Shown: one piece after another, positions 40,814-52,641 of the stretch
Layout: the number at the start of each line of letters is the position of its first letter
Numbering within the stretch: the stretch's first letter is position 1
Assembly (NCBI RefSeq): GCF_001316265.1
Contig: NZ_BBDN01000003.1
Coordinates: 1-64,000, forward strand
DNA length: 64,000 nucleotides
Origin: Vulcanisaeta sp. JCM 16159
GTDB lineage: Archaea > Thermoproteota > Thermoprotei > Thermoproteales > Thermocladiaceae
Direction of reading: 5' to 3'
Translations under genes and position numbers: made by a program
The notes under the pieces: generated by a model
What the model saw: the letters and a program-made list of their open reading frames with translations, nothing else
Databases searched by the model: none
What the model was told of the DNA's origin: nothing

Positions 40814-41635
40814 TCAGGAATTACCTGTTGGGATCACGTGAGTACCAACACCATTAATAGCAGACATAATTGGCTTATCGATCACACCATTGGAGATTAT
40901 CGCGTATACGCCCTTACTGGCCAATTGAGCCGCCGTGTAGACCTTCCTCTTCATACCACCCCTAACCTCCGGGTTCTTAAACAACTCCTGCGCCTCAGCA
41001 GCGCTTACCCTGTTAATGACCTTTCCATTTATGAGAACACCATCAACATCCGTAAGAATTACCGCGTATTTAGGCATTAAGAAGAGTGAGAGTATCTCGA
41101 GTGCTTGGTCTCCATCAACATTTAATGGACCACCAGTCTTATTATCCATGGCTATTGGCGCTATCACCGGCGTGAAACCATCATTGAGTAGTTTCATTAT
41201 GAAGTCCTTATTCGCACTTTCTATCTTACCTGTGTAACCACCATCAACAACCCTCTCCCTACCCCTCTCATCAATTATGACCATGGACTCCCTCCTCCTA
41301 GCCCTCAGTAGGCCACCGTCAACTCCAGAAAGCCCGATGGCATTAACCCCAACACCCTGTAACCTACTCACCAAGTCCTTATTTAGGTACATCATACCCA
41401 TGACGTAGGCACGCAAAGTCTCTTGATCTGTGTACCTGCTCGTAACCCCGCTGGGGCTTGTTACGAACTTGGGCTTAAGCCCCATTCTCTCCATTAACTC
41501 ATTTATAAAGTAACCACCACCATGAATTAGAATCACCCTATGGCCATTATTGATTAAACCAGGTACTTCTTTAACGAGGTTATCAACCCCCTTCCTTATT
41601 ACAGATCCGCCCACCTTCACTATTATTAGCATCAT
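40814..41635 (-). CDS. lysZ: [LysW]-aminoadipate/glutamate kinase LysZ
   Basis: Amino acid kinase phosphorylating the LysW-bound side chain, substrate for LysY. Intact. LIIVKVGGSVIRKG, ILIHGGGYFINELM, GLSGVDGGLLRARRR, VIAPIAMDNKTGGPLNVDGDQA in two parts, VILTDVDGVLI, GGMKRKV. The frame is open to 41671 but the family start MLIIVKVGG fits ATG 41632 or 41635. Downstream of the aminotransferase at 41706. Confidence 0.93.
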   Translation of the reverse strand: MMLIIVKVGGSVIRKGVDNLVKEVPGLINNGHRVILIHGGGYFINELMERMGLKPKFVTSPSGVTSRYTDQETLRAYVMGMMYLNKDLVSRLQGVGVNAIGLSGVDGGLLRARRRESMVIIDERGRERVVDGGYTGKIESANKDFIMKLLNDGFTPVIAPIAMDNKTGGPLNVDGDQALEILSLFLMPKYAVILTDVDGVLINGKVINRVSAAEAQELFKNPEVRGGMKRKVYTAAQLASKGVYAIISNGVIDKPIMSAINGVGTHVIPTGNS

Positions 41636-41705
41636 TAAGTGGCTGGTTATCAATATTATAAATATTGCCATAATGAAGACATCGGTTTAATATTTAGAAG
41701 CGAAG

Positions 41706-42901
41706 CTACAACAAGCCTCTCAATTCATTAGCGGCCTTACTAATCCTCTCAATGCCCATGCGTATTCTCTCAATGCTCTCTACCACGAAGGATATCCTAA
41801 TCGCTGATCTATAAATGTCACTGAAGTACGTGCCTGGTATCACGGTTACACCATACTTCTCAAGAAGCAACTCGGCAAATTTCTCGGAATCCCTGATATA
41901 CCTCGATAAATCAACGAAGATGAACATGGAGCCCTTTGGAACAATAAACCTGGACTCGGGCAAGTACTCCCTCAAAGCCCCAACTGCGGCGTCCCTCCTT
42001 GACCTATACTCCTCGATTATGTACTTAAGGTGCTTCATCCTGGCCTCGGACCTGAGGTACGCGGCCACGAACTTCTGGGCAATAACGGGTGGGCAGTACG
42101 TCATCTCCTCAGCGGCTAGCTTCAACTTGGGTATTGCATCGCTTGGTCCATAGATGAAACCCAACCTCCAACCTGGTATTCCTGGATCCTTCGAGAATGT
42201 ATTTATTGAGATTACGTGGTCAGGCGCATATTTATACATGTATACGTGTTCACCTTCGTAAATTAACGTCCTATATGCCTCATCGGACACTATCCAGAAG
42301 TCCCTATCCATGGCTAGATCGGCTATGGCCTTGGCGGTGTTTTTATCGATAATATTACCCGTTGGATTGTCTGGAGACACTATTACCAAAGCCTTCGTCT
42401 TATTGGTTACTAACTCCTTAAGTTTCTCAATATCAATCTTAAATTCGTCATCTATACTCAAACCAATCCTTTTTACCCTACCACCGAAGTACTCAATAAT
42501 TGGTTTGTAACCGAAGTACGTGGGTCCAGGAGAACAACTTCATCACCTGGATTTAGGATCATCATGAACGTTGCAAACATGCCCTCCTGACCACCCGCTA
42601 TGATCACTACATTATCTGGACTCACATCAATGCTACCAAGTCTTCTTAAATCCTCAGAAACGGCTTCCCTTAACTCAATAATACCCTGGCTCGGTGTGTA
42701 TCCGTAAAGTTCCATGCTGTTATCCTCAACCAGTTGCTTAGCCAGTAAGGACCTTATCTCAATTGGTGGCGGTAGACCCGGTTGACCGGCGGATAGGTTT
42801 ATGATATCCCTTCTCTCTCGCTTTAGTCTCTCCCTGATAGCGTCGATTCTCCTCGTGGGGCTCTCCCTTAGGAAGGTTATTGATTGGGAAAAACCGCGCA
42901 T
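41706..42901 (-). CDS. Class I/II aminotransferase, LysN or aspartate type (one frameshift)
   Basis: Fold type I PLP enzyme of about 398 residues. IINLSAGQPGLPPP, YGYTPSQGIIELREAV, IAGGQEGMFATFMMILNPGDEVVLLDP; after a break near 42525 VSPDNPTGNII, VSDEAYRTLIYEG, Schiff-base Lys in NTFSKDPGIPGWRLGFI, SAIRISFV. In this cluster the reaction 2-oxoadipate to aminoadipate (LysN) is likely, though aspartate or aromatic transaminases look alike. Confidence 0.85.
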
Positions 42902-43015
42902 TGAAGTCTTGTTTTGAGCAAGTATATATACATTATGTATCCAATACGGTGCTGTAAATGTCTTAAGGGCAAAGCTTATAAAATATTTATAACAAACTCG
43001 TGTGAATGATTCGGT

Positions 43016-44081
43016 TTGAGGAGGTACCTCGTACTTCAGGATGGGAGCGTGTACCGTGGCTATGCCTTTGGCGCTAATAACGATGCTGTTGGCGAGGTAG
43101 TGTTTACAACAGCTAATGTTGGTTATCCCGAGTCTCTAACGGACCCATCATATAGAGGGCAAATACTCGTGTTCACAAGCCCATTAATAGGTAATTACGG
43201 CACATCGCCAGACCAGTGGGAGAGCGACTCAATTCAGGTGAGCGGCGCTGTTATTTTTGACTTAACAATGCCCAGTCACTACACGTCGATCATGAGCCTT
43301 AATGAGTGGTTTAGGAAGGAGGGTATACCAGGCATTTATAGGATTGATACCAGGGCGTTAACGGTTAAGCTAAGGGAGGTTGGCGTAATGATGGGTGCAA
43401 TAGCCGATGATGTAAATAAGGCCGTAAAGCTTCTTAGGGATGCGCCTAGGTATGATGATGTTGATTTCACGAGATTAGTCTCGCCAAGTACGCCGATTAA
43501 GTATGGCGATGATGATAAGCTGTATTGGGATTATTGATTGCGGCGTTAAGATGAGCATTGTGAGGAACCTGCTGAACAGAGGCTTTAGGGTCGTTAGGTA
43601 CCCATGCCACATGTGGAAGAACGCCTTAAGTGACTGTGATGGAATCCTCCTTAGTAATGGCCCTGGCAACCCAAACCTACTGACTTATTTAAGCGATGTT
43701 GTTACCGACGTGATTAGGGATAGAAAACCAACCCTAGGGATATGCCTAGGACACCAGGTAATTGCCCTAGGCATTGGGGCTAGGATCTACAAGATGAGGT
43801 ATGGACATAGGGCAATCAATAAACCAGTACTGGACCTAATTAGGAATAGGGTCTACATAACGACCCACAACCATGGATATGCCATTGACCCACAGAGCAT
43901 AAAGGGCACAGGGTTCAGGGTATGGGCTATACAGCCTGATGATAATACGGTGGAGGGACTGATTCATGATAGATTGCCAATACTAACAACGCAGTTCCAC
44001 CCCGAGTCCAAGCCCGGCCCCTTAGATGCTAATTGGGTCTTTGACGAGTTCGCGAGGATGGTGATCAACCATGGACGTTAG
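43016..44081 (+). CDS. carA: Carbamoyl phosphate synthase small subunit CarA (frameshifted)
   Basis: Glutaminase subunit of CPSase, feeding arginine and pyrimidines. TTG start (43016) gives [62 protein letters not shown]. After a shift near 43530 (+1, or two lost bases in AAGCTGTATTGG) [24 protein letters not shown], nucleophile Cys in [27 protein letters not shown]. Overlaps carB by 11 nt. Confidence 0.93.
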
Positions 44082-47000
44082 GAAGGTCCTAGTGATTGGT
44101 AGCGGCCCCATTAAGATTGCGGAGGCTGCGGAATTCGATTACTCGGGGATACAGGCGCTTAAGGCGTATAAGGAGGAGGGCTTAACTACGGTCCTCGTTA
44201 ATCCGAATGTTGCCACAGTACAAACAACGCGTGTATTTGCAGATAGGGTTTACCTGGTGCCCATAAAGCCTGAGTTCCTGGAAATGGTTATTGAGAAGGA
44301 AAGACCTGATGCAATTGCCTGCGGCTTCGGTGGCCAAACAGCGTTGTCGGCGTGCATAAGTCTCAACGATTTGGGAATTCTTAGGAAGTACGGCATTAAG
44401 GTTCTGGGAACGCCAATAGATGGCGTTAGGTCAGCCTGAGTAGGCAATTGTTTAAAGACCTAATGAGTAAGTATGGGATACCGGTACTACCATCAAAGAC
44501 GACGTACTCACTCGAGGAGGCCCTATCAGCGGCCAGGGGGTTGGGCTACCCAGTTCTTGCCAGGGTATCCTTTAACCTAGGTGGTGCTGGTGCCTTCGTT
44601 GCACATGGTGATGATGAGTTAGTTAATAAGTATCATAAGGCATTGGCCATGAGCGAGATTAAGGAGGTTCTCGTTGAGAAGTACATAGGTGGTTGGAAGG
44701 AGATCGAGTTCGAGGTCATGAGGGATCAATATGGGGAGTCGGTGGCCGTGGTTTGTATGGAGAACATAGACCCCATGGGCGTGCACACGGGTGACTCGGT
44801 GGTTGTCGCGCCCTGCCTAACATTAACAAATGACGAATACCAAAGGGCCAGGTTAATATCCATAGGCGTCGCAAACGCGATAAACCTAGTCGGTGAGTGC
44901 AACGTGCAGGTTGCGATTAATCCCAGGGCCCGAGATGTACGTCATAGAGACAAACCCAAGAATGAGTAGATCAAGCGCCCTGGCTAGCAAGGCCTCGGGG
45001 TACCCACTGGCGTACATAGCGGCTAAGCTGACGCTTGGTTATAGGCTAAGTGAGTTGATTAATAAGGTGACCGGCAAGACCGTGGCCGCCTTTGAACCAA
45101 GTCTTGACTACATAGTAGTTAAGATACCGAGGTGGGAGAGCGATAGGTTTGGCATTGATGAGTCCCTGGGCCCCGAAATGATGAGTATTGGCGAGGTCAT
45201 GGGCATAGGGAGGACGCTTGAGGAGGCTTGGCAGAAGGCGGTGAGAATGCTTGACATTGGTGAGCCAGGCCTCGTGGGTGGTAGGATATACCATGAGGCA
45301 AGCATTGAAGAGGCTGTGAAAATGGTTAAGGAGAGGAAGCCCTACTGGTTCCTGTACGCGGCTGTGCTTCTTAGAGAGGGTTTCTCCGTTGATGATATTA
45401 ATGAGTGGACCGGAGTTGATAAGTTCTTCCTTTACGCGATTAAGAGGGTTGTGGATTTCTACGAGGGGTTAAGGAGGGGCGAGCCATTACCGCTTGAGGA
45501 AGCCTACATACTCGGTTTTAGCGAGGAACAGCTAAGGAATGCTCTTGGCGATGAACCGGAGAAAAAAAATTACCCGTGATTAAACAAATCGATACCTTAG
45601 CCGGGGAGTGGCCTGCGGCCACGAACTACCTATACTTAACGCATGGTGGTGAGGTTGATGATGATACAGGGCCTGGCGTTGATGTCGTGGTCGCGGGCGC
45701 CGGTGTCTTTAGGATTGGCGTTAGTGTTGAGTTTGATTGGTCCGTGGTTAATACAGTACTCATGCTTAAGAGACTTGGCTACAGGGTTGGGGTGTTGAAT
45801 TACAACCCAGAGACCGTATCCACGGACTGGGACTTCGCGGATAAACTCTTCTTCGACCAATTAACCCCAGAAACCCTAAGGAACATACTAATTAAGGAGA
45901 GACTCAAGTTAGTGGTTTTATGGCTGGGGGCCAGATTGGGCAGAGGCTTTATGGTAAGGCTAGGTCCTGGCTAATTGAGAATGTCAGGATACTGGGCACG
46001 AGACCGGAGTCCGTGGACCTGGCAGAGGATAGGTCTAAGTTCTCGAAACTACTCGATGAATTGGGCCTTGACCAACCACCCTGGGCCTACGCATCAACTA
46101 TTGAGGAGTTGATAGGCTTGTGGAGAGGTGGCTTGATTACCCAGTAATTGTTAGGCCCAGTTATGTGCTTGGTGGTACGTACATGGGCATAGCCAGGAAT
46201 AGGCAGGAACTACTCAATTACGTTAACAAGGCAGCTAGGATAAGCCTGAGCACCCCGTGGTTGTGTCCAAATTCATCGGTGATGGTATTGAGACTGAGGT
46301 TGATGGTGTTAGTGATGGTAATTCCGTGATCGTGGTGCCCGTGGAACACATAGAACCACCTGGCGTTCACTCCGGCGATAGTACCATGGTAATACCACCG
46401 AGGGGTATTGATTATAGGTTAGATGACAATTGGAGAATTAGAATGGCCGAGGCCTCATTAAGGATAGCCGAGGCACTAAACATTGTTGGACCGTTTAACA
46501 TACAGTTCATTGCCAGGGATAAGCTATACGTGATTGAGGCTAACGTGAGGGCCAGTAGGTCAATGCCCTTCACCAGCAAGGCCACTGGTGTTAACCTAAT
46601 GAATTTGTCCGTAAAGGCTGCATTAAGTGGCCTGGGCATGGATAGGGAATTCATGGTGCTTAGGCCAAGGCGCTGGTGGGTTAAGGCAAGTCAATTCGCC
46701 TGGAGTAGGGTTAGGGGTTCATACCCAAGGCTTGGCCCTGTGATGTATAGTACGGGTGAGGTGGCATCGAGCGGTAAGGCCTTTGAGGAGGCATTACTTA
46801 AGGCCTGGTTATCAACCACGCCATCGAGGATCCCAAGGAAAAAACGCCCTGGTTTACACATATGATGAGCAATACGTTAAGGCAATCGACGAAATAAGAA
46901 AACGCCTGAGCAGATGGCTCACGGTTTTAGATGATACTGGGGAGGTTAGGGCCATGCTTAAACAAGGCTCCGTGGATATACTCATGACTGGGGGCGATAC

Positions 47001-47160
47001 TATGAACAAGGACTATGCCACACGTAGACTGGCTGCGGATACTGCAACACCAATAATACTACACCCAAGCCTCGGGCTTGAGCTAACGAGAGCCTTTGAG
47101 TGGTTGAGAGGTGGTGGTAAATACGTGATCGAGGAATTGCTTGAGACCGAAATTAGCTAG
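44071..47160 (+). CDS. carB: Carbamoyl phosphate synthase large subunit CarB (about seven frameshifts)
   Basis: Two ATP-grasp halves of one protein of about 1030 residues: [107 protein letters not shown]; second half [86 protein letters not shown]; then an MGS-like allosteric domain (46856-47160). One break is in the A8 run at 45561-45568. Ends 4 nt inside convergent argH. Confidence 0.94.
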
Positions 47161-48509
47161 TGACCAAGTAGTTTATTCTCAATTTCATTAAGCCTACCCA
47201 TTATTGAATTAACCCTAGCCATTAACTCCCTGACCTCACCAAGCCTGGCCTTAGTATTCTCAATAACCGAACGTGGATTTGATGAACCATGTACAGGCTT
47301 CATTAGTGACTCAATAACATCAAGGCCAACCTTAATGCCGCTCCTCAACTCCCTAGCGACCTCACTATACACGTCCCTAAACGGCCTACCCTCCCTCATC
47401 GACACGGTCTCTGCATACTCAGCAGCCGTAACCACGTACTTACCCAGCGACTCCTTAACACCCTCCTCATTAACCTTAATGCTATTGATAAAATCCATGA
47501 ATATCGAGAGGCCCTCAAGGGCTATTTTAATAATAAGCCATAGGTGCCTAGTCAATTCCTGCAGGTCAAGCTGATAGCCAGATTCTACGGGCCTAAGTAT
47601 CGAGTACATGGCCATCAAATGCCCCACAGCTTCCCCAATCCTAGCCCTAAAAACCTCCAGGGTGGCTGGGTTCCTCTTATGCGGCATGATACTACTCGTG
47701 GCAAGGTGACTCGGATCTGCGCTCAAATAACTTAGCTGGGGCATCAACCACATCTCAAGGTTATTAATGAACCTGCCAACCTCCACCAGGTAATTAACTA
47801 CCACCGAGGCCGCGGATATTACGAAGTACCTGGAGCCCGTCGCATATATTGTGTTATCAACAACACCGTCAAAGCCCAACTCAGCGGCCTCCCTAAACCT
47901 ATCAATACTAACCATGGTACCGGCAAGCGGACCAGAGCCCAGTGGCGACCTATTGATTAATTCGTAGACGTGCATTAACTCGCTGAGGAAGTCCCTGGAT
48001 AGGTCGTCTAGGTAAAGCATGTAGTGACCAAGCGTCGTTACCTGGGCTGGCTGCCTATGGGTTGAGCCTATTATCACCTTATCATACTCCTCAACGGCCT
48101 TACTCAGGACGACCTCCCTGAGCTTAAGCGTGGTGAGTATTAAGTCGAGTAAAGCCCTCCTAAGCCTAAGCCTAATTGCAGTTGCCACGTGGTCATTCCT
48201 AGACCTACCAATGCCGACCCAACCACCTATGCTGCCCAATCTCCTGATTAATTCTGCCTCGATGTACTCATGCACATCCTCATAACCAACAAGCCTACCT
48301 GGTTCATAACCACTACGCCAAATATCCCTGAGGGCATCCCTAATCCTCTCAGCCACATCATTATTAATAACGCCAACCCTCTCAAGCTCGTTAACATGCA
48401 CAATGAGAGTAATTATCACGTACTTAAAAATCTCAGAATCATCAATGATCGATGACGTATAACTAATCTTATCAATACTTCCAGCTCCAAGTAACTCCCT
48501 GCGATACAC
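47157..48509 (-). CDS. argH: Argininosuccinate lyase ArgH
   Basis: Splits argininosuccinate into arginine and fumarate. 450 residues, intact. DVHEYIEAELIRRLG, WVGIGRSRNDHVATAIRLRLR, STHRQPAQVTTLGHYML, RSPLGSGPLAG, and the superfamily signature TSSIMPHKRNPATLE with the catalytic loop. Its mate argG lies at 50261; metE-like and a PaREP1-like gene separate them. Confidence 0.97.
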   Translation of the reverse strand: MYRRELLGAGSIDKISYTSSIIDDSEIFKYVIITLIVHVNELERVGVINNDVAERIRDALRDIWRSGYEPGRLVGYEDVHEYIEAELIRRLGSIGGWVGIGRSRNDHVATAIRLRLRRALLDLILTTLKLREVVLSKAVEEYDKVIIGSTHRQPAQVTTLGHYMLYLDDLSRDFLSELMHVYELINRSPLGSGPLAGTMVSIDRFREAAELGFDGVVDNTIYATGSRYFVISAASVVVNYLVEVGRFINNLEMWLMPQLSYLSADPSHLATSSIMPHKRNPATLEVFRARIGEAVGHLMAMYSILRPVESGYQLDLQELTRHLWLIIKIALEGLSIFMDFINSIKVNEEGVKESLGKYVVTAAEYAETVSMREGRPFRDVYSEVARELRSGIKVGLDVIESLMKPVHGSSNPRSVIENTKARLGEVRELMARVNSIMGRLNEIENKLLGH

Positions 48510-48541
48510 AGGGTTAAGTTAGAAATCACGTTTTAAGTATT

Positions 48542-49020
48542 TCATTGACCAATGCTACGTAGAATGTCCTCCATCTCCCTAATTAATGTCTCAATATCTC
48601 TCCTAGCAGAATCATCATCTCCGTAAGGCTAAGGACCCTTTCAGGGTCAGGCCCATTATACTGGTACTGATAGATCCATAAGGCCTTATCCGTGAGTAGA
48701 TCAATCTTACCGCCGATGATCATTGCCACATCCTTCAGGTAACTCGTCGTCATAACCGCTATTACCCAATCAACCCTATCAACACGCTCTCTCCTACCCC
48801 TCAACCTAACCTTACCACTAAAGACCTTGCTCAACTCATCCCTCCTGTCAACAGCCAATGCGGCCACTAGGGCCTTCCACGCCTGAAACGCCTTGCCAGC
48901 AGCGTTTCTGATCAATCCCTCGCTAAGGAATCTCTTAGCAAGTTCTAACTCAATCTTGGCCTCATCAATCCTAATCCTTTTGTACTCCTTAAGGTCGTAC
49001 CACGGCTTCGCTAATTGCAT
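48542..49020 (-). CDS. PaREP1-like/HEPN-type helical protein (one frameshift)
   Basis: About 158 residues when the break near 48600 is repaired (tail RRDIETLIREMEDILRSIGQ). KPWYDLKEYKRIRIDEAKIELELAKRFLSEGLIRNAAGKAFQAWKALVAALA in the first 60 residues is the pattern of the PaREP1/HEPN-like nucleic-acid-linked family repeated in Thermoproteales genomes. It separates argH from metE and is not part of arginine synthesis. Function unknown. Confidence 0.65.
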
Positions 49021-49110
49021 ATGAAATTCCCTCCTAGGTAGTGGAAATCTAGGCAGGTATTTAATTTATCTTAAACGGGAATATAGTAAGTTTATCCTGA
49101 GTATATTAAG

Positions 49111-50218
49111 TCATTGGGAACCCTTTACCGCGAGCACCGTGTTCCTCAACTTTCGCCTTGCGGATTCAAGGGTTTGTACGGGGTTTGTTGCACTTGAGGC
49201 AAAACCACATCCTGGAGCTACGATTAACTTACCCGGGTCACCACTGACGACGTCCAACGCTGCTTCGTACCTCCTCCTAATGACCTCCACTGGCTCCGCA
49301 TTCCTTGACTTAACACTGACGATTTCCAACGCCAACTCCTTATCCCTTGGCACCGCATACTGTTTGAAGTACTTTAGTTCCTCGAAATCCCTAATACCAT
49401 CAAATACCTAGAAGGGTCCGAGAACACCCACCTTTAGATCGTAGAGCTCGGGCAACGCATCATCATAATGACCAAGTGTATTGAACTGGGAGTTATTAAA
49501 ATTTCCCCAGCAGGAGTGGACCTCGAGATGCTCAGCAGGTAATTTAGAGAGGACCTCGTTATTCAATTCCACAGCCCTCCTAACACGCTCCTTAGCCTTA
49601 CTCTTATCGGGGTTATACTCGCCATACACGTCGAACTGGAGTATGTCTGGCGCATCGAATTGGACAACATCAGCACCAGCATTAAGTGCTGCCCTAACCT
49701 CGTTAATTATTATTTTCTTGACATCATCAAGATACTCATCAATTGATGAATAGTACTGCCTAACCTGCTGGCGATACTTATTAATTAACTCCTTAGGCCT
49801 TGCAGGCATCCAGTCAGGGGTCTGGGTAGACCCTGGCCATGAAGCTTGGTGCAAGTATCGTCACCTTAATCCTCCTCCTAACTCCCAATTTATCCAAGGC
49901 CCTCTTAATGCCCTCGACCTCCCTAGCTAGTATTGGCTTACTTGGGTCATACGCTATGCTTCTCAATATGACCGGTATGAACCTCCTATCACCTGCTGAG
50001 TTTTCCCAGTATAATTCCGTGACCTCAAATCCAGGTAATTCAGTTAAGTCGCTAATGAATGATTGACGCCTGTACTCCCCATCATTGATTTCGTCAAGCC
50101 CAATCTCGACCTGCATCCTAACCACATCCTCAATGGCCTTATCCAGGTTTTGAAGAGATAGGTTAGGTGGTCTTGGCAAACTACCCACGTGGGTTGTCCT
50201 AACCTTTTCCAAATCCAT
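49111..50218 (-). CDS. Cobalamin-independent methionine synthase family, MetE C-domain type (disrupted)
   Basis: Archaeal MetE-core enzyme of about 369 residues, transferring methyl to homocysteine via Zn. TTHVGSLPRPPNL, GLDEINDGEYRRQSF; two shifts near 49840; AGADVVQFDAPDILQF, LEVHSCWGNFN (Zn His/Cys), then an in-frame TAG at 49410-49408 (PF-stop-VFDGIRDFEEL), and VAPGCGFAS with the third Zn ligand Cys. The stop replaces an expected sense codon (probably Lys), a substitution and not a lost base. Confidence 0.85.
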
Positions 50219-50260
50219 ATATTGATTTAACTTAAGGAGGTATTTTTAACAATAGTCTCT

Positions 50261-51473
50261 TTACGCTCTATGCCTAACTCTATAGGCCGTTAATGAATGC
50301 AGCACGTGCATCTTTATGAAGCCCCTCGCCTCCTCCTCACTTGGGTACCAACCACTCACGTAATCTACGAGGTCCTTACTATAGCTTGCGTATGGACTCT
50401 CCCTACCAAGTATTGTTAATCCACCGAAGACCTTAACCTTAACAACACCGCTAACCCACTTATTCATGGCTTTAATGAGGCCTTCAAGCTCCTCACGCAG
50501 TGGCTCATGCCATAGACCACCATAGACCAGGTCCGTCCAGGCCTGGTCAACAATCTTCTTAAACCTGTACTCAAGCGGTGTATAGACAAGCTTCTCCAGG
50601 TCCCTATGGACCTCGATTAGGGTTAATGCAGCTGGGGCCTCATAGACCTCCCTTGATTTAAATCCAATAACCCTATTCTCGATATGATCAACCCTACCGA
50701 AGCCATGGGCACCAACAACCTTATTAAGCAATGATATTATGCCAACCATGCCCATCCTCTCACCGTTAACCGCCACGGGTAGGCCCTCCCTGAACTCAAC
50801 CTCAAGGATCAGCGGCTCGCTGACCTTCTCAGGCGGTACCGTCCACTTAAAGGCATCCTCAGGAACCTCGACACCAGGGTCGTCAGTCTCACGGCCCTCT
50901 ATACTCCTCGACCATAGATTATCATCAATACTAAACCTACCGTGTATGTTAGGTATTGGTATGCCATACTTCCTCGCGTACTCAACCTCCTCAGCCCTAT
51001 TCATGCCCCAAATCTTCGCTGGCTCGATTATCATGAGATCGGGTGCCAGGGCCATCAATGCCTCGTTAAACCTGACTTGGTCATTACCCTTGGAGGTTGA
51101 TCCATGGGCAACCGCGTCACAGCCCTCCTTCTTAGCTACCTCAACAACCTTCTCGGCAATTAAGGGCCTGGCCAATGCCGTACCCAATGGGTACCTGTCC
51201 TCATAGAGTGCGTTGGCCATTATTGCCATTGCAACGGGGCCCTCGGCAAAATCCCTCTTGGCATCTATCGTGTAATGCTTAGTGGCGCCAGCCTATACGC
51301 CCTTTCCTCAATGTCCCTGAAATCATCGTCTTGCCCAACATCAACTGTGACCGTTATAACCTCCGCATTAAACCTCTCCCTAAGCCAATGAATGGCTACT
51401 GTGGTATCGAGACCCCCCGAGTAGGCAAGTGCGATTTTACTGGGTTTCCTGGTCGCCGGTTTAGGGAATTCAC
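50261..51473 (-). CDS. argG: Argininosuccinate synthase ArgG (two frameshifts)
   Basis: Condenses citrulline and aspartate. Upstream of the long open part the frame gives [20 protein letters not shown] (PP-loop), [11 protein letters not shown], and, after a break near 51275, [74 protein letters not shown]-like [29 protein letters not shown] 51473 is the likely start, with another lost base near 51445. About 400 residues. Confidence 0.93.
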
Positions 51474-51527
51474 GCCCTTCCTAAACCCTATGTATTAATA
51501 AGCCTTATCCCAATAACCTATATAACT

Positions 51528-52641
51528 TTAACCAACCACCGCAATGACAGGTTTCGAAAGACTCCTTAATTCCCTTGAAATATCCACAGGACTCAACCTA
51601 CTTATATAATTAATGAACCTCTCGTAATAATCAGTTGGCAAGCCGTAGGTTGGTATCACTGAATGGAGCATCGCCATGCCCTCCGGCGATTCGCCAGTAA
51701 CCTTAAGCCTACCAACCCTATTCCTAATAGCCATCCTTAGCTCCTCCTCTGAAACGACGGAGTCGCCCATAGTGCTGAGCATGACGTTAAGGGCATCCTT
51801 AAGGCTTCCCTACGCACACCAGCCATTACAATAAGGACTCCTGAGCTACCCAACGGCCAGTACATGGAGTAGGCATAGTAGGCCAATCCCCTCTTTACCC
51901 TAACCTCCCTGTAGAGCCTCGATACTAAGCCCATGCCTCCGAGTATCGTATTCATCACCGTAACCCTGAAGGAGCCCTCAAGGTCCATAATGTCATAACT
52001 TGGGTATGCAATGGCCACCGTGGTCTGCACCTTACCCTCAAGCCTAATATCGACATCACCGCTCCCAAATCTGTCAATGGGTACCTTAACGTAGTTTGTA
52101 AATGGCAGGTTAATCTCTAAATAATCCTCTGGAGCCACGACAGTTAATGATAATACCCTCAATGCATCAATGGCATCTTTAATGTGGCCCTTAGTCATAT
52201 CAATAAATTTATAATCATAAGCAATTGGGTGCCTTGAGTATGGGTGATCATTAAATAATACCTTCAATGCCTCCGCCACAGACCTAACGGCCGTATCCTC
52301 TCTGTTAATGCTTATGCTCGTTCTCGCCTGTCTAATGGCATCATCAATCCTATCAATGACTGGGCTCAGTAGCATATCCTCAATGAGCTTCACAGCTTTA
52401 TCAACAATAGGGTATCTAGCCTTAACCCTTAGGTTAGTGCGTCAAACCCTTTCTCAAAGGAGAATGATACTCCAATCCTCTCAAGTTCCTTAGCGTAACT
52501 GCTCATTCTCCACAGTGGTATCAACACATTCGCAATCCCAGGGCGAGATTCCTGCAGCGAGCCTAGGTTTAATTTAATGTCGAGTACAGCCACGTCCTTA
52601 ACGGGAGACCTAATGAATAGTTTATTCGCCGTACCCATCAC
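51528..52641 (-). CDS. M16 peptidase-like subunit without zinc motif (frameshifted)
   Basis: About 370 residues. MMGTANKLFIRSPVKDVAVLDIKLNLGSLQE followed by IANVLIPLWRMSSYAKELERIG where active subunits have HXXEH, so it cannot bind Zn there. Later parts, VAPEDYLEINLPFTNYV, GGMGLVSRLYREVRVKRGLAYYAYS and ELRMAIRNRVGRLKV, match the C-terminal M16 domain. Overlaps the end of the catalytic subunit gene (ATGA), as in paired alpha/beta M16 proteases. Breaks near 52440 and 51790. Confidence 0.82.

Noticed and set aside
44447-44455. An exact ATTGTTTAA pur-type site
   Set aside because: It lies in carB coding sequence (Q-L-F-K) near the middle of the gene, not in a promoter.
49408-49410. Pyrrolysine at the UAG of the metE-like gene
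   Set aside because: MetE is not a known pyrrolysine protein, no pyl genes are in the window, and the sequence quality is low.
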